Assembly (NCBI RefSeq): GCF_009741735.1
Contig: NZ_WHOH01000003.1
Location: 992,001-1,056,000, forward strand
Length of the DNA: 64,000 nt
Reading direction: 5' to 3'
Source: Lentibacillus sp. JNUCC-1
GTDB lineage: Bacteria; Bacillota; Bacilli; Bacillales; Amphibacillaceae
The notes beneath the pieces were generated by a model. The model ran no database searches, was not told the origin of the DNA, and saw nothing but the letters and a program-made list of their open reading frames with translations. The translations under genes were made by a program, and so were the position numbers. Below are positions 55,544-64,000 of the stretch, one piece after another (within the stretch, counting starts at the first letter, position 1; every line of letters begins with the position of its first letter).

Positions 55544-56147
55544 GCACAACATAAGTAAACTGCGAACTAAATAGGCGGTTTTTTGACCGCCATTAAGCAC
55601 TCTATATGTTTAAACGAGCACCGTGATTTGCGCTGCGGGAAGTCGCTTTCCGCGGGCACGGCCTCAGTCTCCTCGCTCGCAAAGACCGCTCACTGTGGGG
55701 TCTTCGGACTCGTGCTGTTTCCGCAGGAGTCGACTTCCCTCCGCTCCAATCACTTTATGTTAATTGAATGCTTGGACGGTCCTGTTTAAGAAAACAAGTA
55801 AGAACGTGAACACTCTTAAACAGTTAGTACTAAGTCCATTTATACGTATTATTTCCAATTCAGAGGTAATCTCGGTTTACTTATGAGCATTTCTCCGCTC
55901 ATGAGTGATTTTCAGCCCCGATATGCGCTTCATCGTTCAACCCAATAAAGCAAGAAGATGAATAACACTCACCCAGCTCGGGGAAAACACGGAGACTCCT
56001 GTGGGAGCAAAAGCCTAGATGAGACCCCGGAGCGCGCAGCGCGAGGAGGCTCATCAGCGCCCACTGGACGCGGAGTGTTTTCCCCGAGCGGTTGCCAGAA
56101 GCAGTCATAAAGTTTTTTCTAGTTCGCAGTTTGTGTCTACTATGTGC
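55544..56147. repeat. Modular repeat element, copy C
   Basis: The clearest copy, about 604 bp between rarA and the cysteine desulfurase gene. Ends: AAACTGCGAACTA (55557-55569) and its reverse form TAGTTCGCAGTTTGTGTC (to 56138), with GCACA/TGTGC outside. The first module runs from GTGATTTGCGCTGCGGGAAG to TCCAATCAC (about 55630-55753) and folds on itself. The second has arms CTCGGGGAAAACAC (55977-55990) and GTGTTTTCCCCGAG (56075-56088). There is no gene; between the modules lies about 200 bp of unshared sequence. Confidence 0.8.
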
Positions 56148-56310
56148 TAAGGGTATTAACGGCAGAAGCAACTATCTTTTAGAATAGAGTCTTGGTTTGG
56201 AATGATAAACTGTATAATTAAATCGTATTGGTGTTTATGATAAAATGCAAGAAGAAGCTTATTCATGCTATTATATATGAAGTTATGTTTAACAGAAAGG
56301 AACATTCATT

Positions 56311-58583
<2,273 letters not shown>

Positions 58584-58600
58584 TCTGAAAGGTGAAAGAT

Positions 58601-59272
58601 ATGAATAAAACGGAAACAGCTATTCAATATATGCAAGTAAAAGATTATGAAAAAGCAGCACAAGTCTTTGGCGAGATCATCCAGGAACATCCGGATGATC
58701 CCGTCGGTTATATTAACTTCGGGAATCTGTTGACACATATCAAAGAGTATCAACGGGCTGGTCAATTTTTTGAAGAAGCGATCAGACTTGATCCTCAGGC
58801 TGGTGCGGCTTATTATGGTTTTGGCACTATTTTGTTTGAGCAGGAGCAGTATGCAGAAGCAAGAAAGCAATTTCAACAAGCTTTATCTTGTGGACTAGAA
58901 GAAGGGGATGTGCATTATTCCCTTGGGATGACATTCTACAAAGAAAATCAGTCGCGTTTGGCAATCCCCTATCTGATGCGAGCATCAGAGCTGTTGCCTG
59001 ATGACATGGATGTTGCCTTTCAATACGCCCTTGCGCTTGCTCAAAACCAATTTATTGAAGAAGCAAAAGAAGTTTTTGAACGGGTTTTGTCTTTTGACGA
59101 AGCACACAGCGATGCGCATTATAATCTCGGGGTAATCGCCATGTACCATGATCAGGTGAAGGCCGCTTATAACCATTTTCAGGCAGCACTAACCAGCCAG
59201 CCGGACCATGCTTTAGCATCCAATGGTTTAAAGCAGGCAAAATTGCATTTAAGGCATGACAATGAACAATAA
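58601..59272 (+). CDS. Tetratricopeptide repeat protein
   Basis: ATG 58601 behind GAAAGGTG; 223 residues made of about six TPR units (DYEKAAQVFGEIIQEHPDD, EYQRAGQFFEEAIRLDPQA, QYAEARKQFQQALSCG, SDAHYNLGVIAMYHDQ). A protein-binding scaffold like YrrB, found at this position (mnmA-yrrB-recD2) in B. subtilis. Partner unknown. Confidence 0.9.
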   Translation: MNKTETAIQYMQVKDYEKAAQVFGEIIQEHPDDPVGYINFGNLLTHIKEYQRAGQFFEEAIRLDPQAGAAYYGFGTILFEQEQYAEARKQFQQALSCGLEEGDVHYSLGMTFYKENQSRLAIPYLMRASELLPDDMDVAFQYALALAQNQFIEEAKEVFERVLSFDEAHSDAHYNLGVIAMYHDQVKAAYNHFQAALTSQPDHALASNGLKQAKLHLRHDNEQ

Positions 59273-59287
59273 AGCGGGGTAGTCATA

Positions 59288-61615
59288 ATGGATGTGGGAG
59301 AGAGGTCTGATCAGGGCTATATCAAGGGTGAGTTGTTACATACAATTTTTATGAATGACAGCAATCAATTTTCTATCGTCAAATTAAAAATCCATGAAAC
59401 AAATGAATCGTATCCCGATAAGGAGATTGTAGCAAAAGGCTATCTGCCAAGACTGAATGAAGGAACATTATATTATTTTTATGGGGCATTGGAGCAACAT
59501 GCCAAATTTGGGATGCAATATAATGTGACATCCTACAGAACGTTCATCCCTGACACCAAAACCGGGCTCGTAGCTTACTTGTCGAGTGATTTATTTCACG
59601 GAATTGGCAAACGCACGGCTGAGAAAATCGTGGATGCACTTGGCGAACAAGCGATTACTGCCATCATGAATGATCGTAATTCACTGAACAACGTTCCTGG
59701 AATGAAGACTGATCAAGCGGATAAACTGTTCTCTGCGTTACAGGAAAATCAGGGATTTGAGCATATTGCCGTCAGCCTGGCTACATATGGCATAGGCATG
59801 AAAATGGCACAAAAAATCTACAAACATTATAAAGACACAGCCATGGAAGTTCTGACGGACGACCCTTATCAGTATGTCTATGATATCGAAGGGTTTGGTT
59901 TCCAGACTGCTGATGCCATCGCCCGCAAAAACGGGCTTTCAGCTACACACCCGAACCGGATTGGAGCGGGATGTATCTATGTCTTACAAGAACATGTTCA
60001 AAGTGGACATGTTTATTTGCCAATGGATATATGTGTCCGCGAAATCAAAAAACTGCTAACCACACCCGAATTGACAGAAGATATGATTATCGATGTTCTG
60101 AAGGATTTAAACACTAAAAAAACGGTGATCGTGCAACAAGGAAATGTTTATCTCCCATCACTTTATTATGCAGAAGATGGTTTTGCGGCTAATGTAAAAC
60201 GGCTGCAGGAACAACAAATAGAAACAGATACGACGATGGCGGAATTATTGAAGATCACTGGAGAAGTTGAAGATGAAGAAATTCTCAGTTATGGGGAAGA
60301 TCAATTTGAAGCGATTCAAAAAGCTTTGCACTCCAAAATTATGATCTTAACTGGGGGCCCTGGAACAGGGAAAACGACTGTTATCAAGGGCATTCTCCAT
60401 GCCTATGCAAACATACATAATCTTTCTTTGGACAGAGATGATTACGACCGTAAAGCAGACTATCCTTTTGTTTTAACAGCACCAACTGGACGTGCAGCCA
60501 AAAGGCTTAATGAATCAACTGGCTTAAGAGCAGTCACGATTCATCGATTGCTTGGCTGGGATGGGCAGGACAGCTTTGAGAAGGATGACCATGAGCAGTT
60601 GGATGGACAGTTTTTAATCGTGGACGAATTTTCCATGGTGGATATTTGGCTTGCCAATCAATTGTTCAAAGCTATTCCGGATAACATGCAAGTCCTGCTC
60701 GTTGGTGATGAAGATCAGCTTCCTTCCGTAGGCCCAGGGCAAGTTTTGTCAGACCTCTTAAAAAGCGGTCTGATCCCATCTGTGCAGCTGAATGAAGTCT
60801 ACCGTCAAAAAGAAGGCTCAAAAATTATCAAGCTCGCTCACCAAATTAAAAACGATACATGTACTGAAGCGGATCTGCATAACGACTATGATTTTAGTTT
60901 CATCCCTTGTCACGGGCCACAGATCATTGATGTATTAACAGGGGTTTTTAAGAAAGCTATAGAAAAAGGCATTGAGATCTCAGATATCCAGGTTCTTGCA
61001 CCGATGTACCGGACACAGGCAGGTATTCATACCATCAACCGTCATTTACAGGCTCTTATTAACCCGAAAACACGTCAAAAGCGAGAGATTCGTGTGTATG
61101 ATGTTGCTTACAGAGTCGGGGATCGAATGATCCAGCTTGTTAATCAGCCGGAAGACGGGGTATACAATGGTGACATCGGTGAGATTGTAGCGATTTTCAG
61201 AGAAGAAGAGAATACAGAAAACGAAGAACAAGTTGTTTTGTCATTTGATGGAAAAGAAGTTGTGTACAGCAAGAAAGATTATGGGAACATCATGCATGCG
61301 TATTGCATTTCGATTCATAAAGCGCAAGGAAGCGAATTTCCGATAGTTGTGTTACCGGTAGTTCATGGATACAGTCGAATGCTGCGTAAGAATCTCTTGT
61401 ATACTGCTATTACACGAAGTAAACAGTCCTTAATTCTTACTGGTGAAAAACCCGCATTCTTAAAAGGTATTGCAACACCAGATACAAATAGGCGCTATAC
61501 CACACTGATCAATCAACTTACAAACCGTTTAAACACTGAAAAACAAGACGAGACGACTGAAGATATCGATGATAACCATGAGGAAGAAGAAATTAGTCCG
61601 TATGATTTCATGTAA
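59288..61615 (+). CDS. recD2: RecD2 helicase
   Basis: 775 residues. N-terminal OB/HhH region (FHGIGKRTAEKIVDALG, GFGFQTADAIARK), then SF1B helicase motifs: Walker A LTGGPGTGKTTVIKG near 355, VDEFSMVD, GDEDQLPSVGPGQVL, and C-terminal SIHKAQGSEFPIVVLPV. A 5' to 3' helicase without RecBC, involved in repair and fork progress in Bacillus. Confidence 0.96.
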   Translation: MDVGERSDQGYIKGELLHTIFMNDSNQFSIVKLKIHETNESYPDKEIVAKGYLPRLNEGTLYYFYGALEQHAKFGMQYNVTSYRTFIPDTKTGLVAYLSSDLFHGIGKRTAEKIVDALGEQAITAIMNDRNSLNNVPGMKTDQADKLFSALQENQGFEHIAVSLATYGIGMKMAQKIYKHYKDTAMEVLTDDPYQYVYDIEGFGFQTADAIARKNGLSATHPNRIGAGCIYVLQEHVQSGHVYLPMDICVREIKKLLTTPELTEDMIIDVLKDLNTKKTVIVQQGNVYLPSLYYAEDGFAANVKRLQEQQIETDTTMAELLKITGEVEDEEILSYGEDQFEAIQKALHSKIMILTGGPGTGKTTVIKGILHAYANIHNLSLDRDDYDRKADYPFVLTAPTGRAAKRLNESTGLRAVTIHRLLGWDGQDSFEKDDHEQLDGQFLIVDEFSMVDIWLANQLFKAIPDNMQVLLVGDEDQLPSVGPGQVLSDLLKSGLIPSVQLNEVYRQKEGSKIIKLAHQIKNDTCTEADLHNDYDFSFIPCHGPQIIDVLTGVFKKAIEKGIEISDIQVLAPMYRTQAGIHTINRHLQALINPKTRQKREIRVYDVAYRVGDRMIQLVNQPEDGVYNGDIGEIVAIFREEENTENEEQVVLSFDGKEVVYSKKDYGNIMHAYCISIHKAQGSEFPIVVLPVVHGYSRMLRKNLLYTAITRSKQSLILTGEKPAFLKGIATPDTNRRYTTLINQLTNRLNTEKQDETTEDIDDNHEEEEISPYDFM

Positions 61616-61645
61616 TGCATGTATAAATAAAACCAATCAAGGATA

Positions 61646-61691
61646 GCATAGTGTCAGAATCAATGTTGTAAAGGAGTTTTAGACACTATGC
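61646..61691 (+). promoter_or_regulatory. Hairpin enclosing the start codon of the zinc-ribbon gene
   Basis: GCATAGTGTC (61646-61655) and GACACTATGC (61682-61691) are a perfect 10-bp inverted repeat. The ribosome site AAAGGAG is in the loop and the ATG (61688-61690) is in the 3' arm. Confidence 0.5.
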
Positions 61692-61873
61692 AATGCCCGA
61701 ACTGTCAGGAGAAAAACATAGGAAAAATAGGAGAAAAACAATTTTATTGCTGGAATTGTTTTATTGAAATGACGGTTGTTAATAATGTGCTTGCTGTACA
61801 CCAAGTAGAGTCAGACGGTTCATTAAGTCCACTCAATGATCTGTTTTCCGAGGAAGAATTGTTAATTGAATAA
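61688..61873 (+). CDS. Small zinc-ribbon-like protein
   Basis: ATG 11 bases after AAAGGAG; 61 residues. Two CxxC pairs (CPNCQEKNIGKIG and FYCWNCFIEM) form a likely zinc ribbon, with an acidic end (LFSEEELLIE). This short protein is conserved between recD2 and the AI-2E family gene in Bacillaceae; role unknown. Its start codon lies in a hairpin, which may control its translation. Confidence 0.78.
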   Translation: MQCPNCQEKNIGKIGEKQFYCWNCFIEMTVVNNVLAVHQVESDGSLSPLNDLFSEEELLIE

Positions 61874-61921
61874 TCACGCTGCTGCATCCAATGTCATTAT
61901 AAACAATTGGGGTGTTGACTA

Positions 61922-62992
61922 ATGCGTGATCAGAAAACGTCGCTCATACGTTTGATTTATTGGGGAATTGGCATGATCATTTTTTTGGTCGTGTTATTTT
62001 TCTTTGTTAAACTCACACCGGTCTACGGGGCTGTATTCTCCTTTTTGCTAAAGTTGCTTTCTCCGTTTGTGGCGTCATGCCTGATCGCTTATTTGCTTTA
62101 CCCGATTATTGAGAAACTGAGTGACTGGCATATACCTAAATGGCTAGCCATTCTTTTAATTTATTTATTGTTTTTTGGCAGTGTATCATACCTGATCTAT
62201 CTAGGTTATCCGATGATGGTCACTCAACTGCGTGAACTGAATGAGCAGCTGCCGGATATGGTCGACTCATATAGTGTGTTTATCTATGACCTTTATGAAT
62301 CAACGTCTTTCTTGCCAGAGACGGTTCATGATCAGATCGATCAAGTGATATCCAATTTAGAAGCATATATTGAGGGGATAGTCACTGCGGTCTTTGATCT
62401 ATTTACAAAAGTGTTTGACATCATCATTTTTCTAACAGTCATTCCTGTGCTCGTTTTTTATTTATTAAAAGACTATCAAATGATTAAGGCTTACGGTATT
62501 TCTAAAATTCCTGGCAAATACAGGGAATCTGCTCGAATCGTTTTAAAGGGAATTGATCAGAGCCTTGGGAATTACATACGTGGGCTGTTTTTTGTCAGTT
62601 TGTTTGTCAGCCTTACATCATATATTGTTTTTCGGCTTTTGGATCTCCAATTTGCGCTGTTGCTTGCAATCATCTTGGGTCTAACGAATATCATTCCGTA
62701 TTTCGGACCAATTATTGGTGCAGTGCCAGTTGTTGCTATTGCTGCAACGATGTCTGGTAAGGTTGTCTTAATCGTATTAATTGCATTGTTTTTGATTCAA
62801 CTCGTGGAAAGTAACCTTGTTTCTCCGTACGTGATGGGCAAAAGCGTGCGCCTTCATCCAATAGCCATCATCTTTGCACTGCTTTTAGGAGGACAGCTCG
62901 GTGGAATCTTAGGCATGATTGTCTTCGTTCCTGTTGTGACGATATTGAGAGAAGTCATTCCTCCTTTACTCAAGCTAAGAGAGATTGATTGA
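61922..62992 (+). CDS. AI-2E family transporter
   Basis: 356 residues, about eight membrane helices. Features of the AI-2E/PerM family: VFYLLKDYQMIKAYGISKIPGKYR, GIDQSLGNYIRGLFFVSLFV, LGLTNIIPYFGPIIGAVPVV, and SPYVMGKSVRLHPIAIIFAL. B. subtilis YrrI is at the same place. Substrate unknown; some family members export ions or signalling molecules. Its stop codon lies within the alaS promoter. Confidence 0.9.
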   Translation: MRDQKTSLIRLIYWGIGMIIFLVVLFFFVKLTPVYGAVFSFLLKLLSPFVASCLIAYLLYPIIEKLSDWHIPKWLAILLIYLLFFGSVSYLIYLGYPMMVTQLRELNEQLPDMVDSYSVFIYDLYESTSFLPETVHDQIDQVISNLEAYIEGIVTAVFDLFTKVFDIIIFLTVIPVLVFYLLKDYQMIKAYGISKIPGKYRESARIVLKGIDQSLGNYIRGLFFVSLFVSLTSYIVFRLLDLQFALLLAIILGLTNIIPYFGPIIGAVPVVAIAATMSGKVVLIVLIALFLIQLVESNLVSPYVMGKSVRLHPIAIIFALLLGGQLGGILGMIVFVPVVTILREVIPPLLKLREID

Positions 62993-63017
62993 CTTTTTGT
63001 GCATTGTTTTTTATAAT
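62989..63017 (+). promoter_or_regulatory. Promoter of alaS
   Basis: TTGACT and TATAAT with a 17-base spacer; the -35 overlaps the TGA stop of the AI-2E family gene. Confidence 0.75.
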
Positions 63018-63023
63018 AACGCT

Positions 63024-63270
63024 AAAGTAGGATATGAATGAACACGTTGAAGGTTCCGAGTACATGGTGCTTACTTCCCCAGAGAAGGGTTTCCCGGCTG
63101 AAAAAACCCTGCTGATGAGTCATGGAACGCTAGACCTGAGTGCGGTAAACCCCGCCGGTGACCAGACCGTTATCCTGGTTTAAGTGATGGATGCTCAATG
63201 TGTCCATAATTTAGGGTGGTACCGCGATCATATCTCGTCCCTGCATAGGCAGTGACGGGTTTTTTTATAT
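63024..63270 (+). promoter_or_regulatory. T-box riboswitch for alaS
   Basis: Leader with the classic core AGGGTGGTACCGCG (from 63213) and a terminator stem (CGTCCCTGC with GCAGTGACG) followed by seven T. Expected to sense uncharged tRNA-Ala, given the gene downstream; the specifier was not read with certainty. Confidence 0.92.
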
Positions 63271-63303
63271 TTCAAAATGAAAATATATGTGGAGGCAACT
63301 GCT

Positions 63304-64000
63304 ATGAAGCAATTAAATTCAAGCGATGTTAGAAATATGTTTCTGGAGTTTTTTAAAGAAAAAGGACATGCCGTTGAACCAAGTGCGTCTCTTGTTCCAC
63401 AAGATGATGCATCGTTATTGTGGATCAACAGTGGTGTTGCAACACTCAAAAAGTATTTTGATGGCCGCGTCGCCCCAGACAACCCGCGCATCGTTAACGC
63501 ACAAAAAGCCATTCGGACAAATGACATTGAGAATGTAGGCTACACTGCCAGACACCACACGTTTTTTGAGATGCTCGGCAACTTCTCTATCGGGGATTAT
63601 TTTAAAAAAGAAGCCATTGCCTGGGCTTGGGAGTTTTTAACAAGTGAAAAATGGATCGGTTTTGATCCGGAACGTTTGTCAGTTACGGTCCATCCAGAAG
63701 ATGATGAAGCGTATGATCTTTGGCTGAATGAAATTAAACTGCCTAAAGAGAGAATTATACGCCTTGAAGAGAATTTCTGGGATATTGGTGAAGGACCAAG
63801 CGGGCCAAATACTGAAATATTTTATGACCGGGGAGAGAAATATGGCAACGACCCGGGAGATCCCGAACTTTATCCGGGCGGTGAAAATGCCAGATATCTG
63901 GAAATCTGGAACCTTGTCTTTTCACAGTTTAACCATAATCCGGACGACACGTATACCCCACTTCCAAATAAGAACATTGATACAGGCCTTGGGCTTGAGC
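63304..64000 (+). CDS. alaS: Alanyl-tRNA synthetase (3' end beyond window)
   Basis: ATG after TGGAGGCAACTGCT; 232 residues are seen before the window ends, out of about 880 expected. Class II catalytic core: [47 protein letters not shown], and [19 protein letters not shown]. Charges tRNA-Ala. Confidence 0.96.
   Translation, partial: MKQLNSSDVRNMFLEFFKEKGHAVEPSASLVPQDDASLLWINSGVATLKKYFDGRVAPDNPRIVNAQKAIRTNDIENVGYTARHHTFFEMLGNFSIGDYFKKEAIAWAWEFLTSEKWIGFDPERLSVTVHPEDDEAYDLWLNEIKLPKERIIRLEENFWDIGEGPSGPNTEIFYDRGEKYGNDPGDPELYPGGENARYLEIWNLVFSQFNHNPDDTYTPLPNKNIDTGLGLE

Noticed and set aside
55573..55592. GGCGGT / ACCGCC hairpin as a terminator of a gene
   Set aside because: It lies upstream of rarA (which reads away from it), inside the start of repeat copy C, so no gene ends there.

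Overview
The window comes from a low-GC, endospore-forming Gram-positive bacterium of the Bacillaceae, probably a halotolerant relative of Oceanobacillus, Virgibacillus or Lentibacillus. The evidence is the conserved Bacillus-type gene order (mreBCD-minCD-spoIVFAB-rplU-prp-rpmA-spo0B-obg ... ruvAB-queA-tgt-yajC ... secDF-recJ-apt-relA-dtd ... hisS-aspS ... mnmA ... recD2 ... alaS), several sporulation genes, strong GGAGG ribosome sites, T-box leaders and TTG/GTG starts. The species cannot be fixed from sequence alone.

Region 1 (1 to about 13,030) is the late end of a siphovirus-type prophage: major tail protein (cut by the window edge), tail chaperone G with its frameshifted GT form, tape measure, distal tail protein, a 1,339-residue tail spike, small accessory genes, then the lysis cassette (XhlA-like protein, holin, amidase endolysin). 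A small gene sits on the opposite strand inside the tail operon. Region 2 (about 13,030 to 15,900) is an AT-rich accessory border. It holds a probable Panacea-type antitoxin with an overlapping MazF/PemK-like toxin and three small genes on the minus strand. An 11-bp direct repeat lies just before the host genes resume at mreB.

Region 3 (16,011 to the end) is host backbone: cell shape and division (mreBCD, minCD), the SpoIVFA/SpoIVFB sporulation protease pair, ribosomal proteins L21 and L27 with the L27-processing protease Prp, Spo0B and Obg, SafA, NadE, a YhcN-type lipoprotein, YebC, RuvAB, queuosine genes, YajC, SpoVB, ComN, SecDF, RecJ, Apt, RelA, Dtd, a cell-wall amidase, HisS and AspS behind a T-box, 6S RNA, RsfA, RarA, cysteine desulfurase with MnmA, a TPR protein, RecD2, an AI-2E family permease and the start of AlaS behind another T-box.

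Two things stand out. First, about 600-bp modular repeats with inverted ends (ACACAAACTGCGAAC) occur three times in full and once as a remnant, always between genes. Each full copy contains a long hairpin whose arms covary between copies. In one copy a 1.9-kb group II intron has inserted exactly inside this hairpin. Second, four genes (endolysin, spoIVFA, safA, hisS) are each broken by exactly one missing base in a homopolymer. Because hisS is essential and the pattern is uniform, homopolymer undercalling in the sequence is more likely than real mutation. The tail chaperone A9 slip is of a different kind and is probably genuine.
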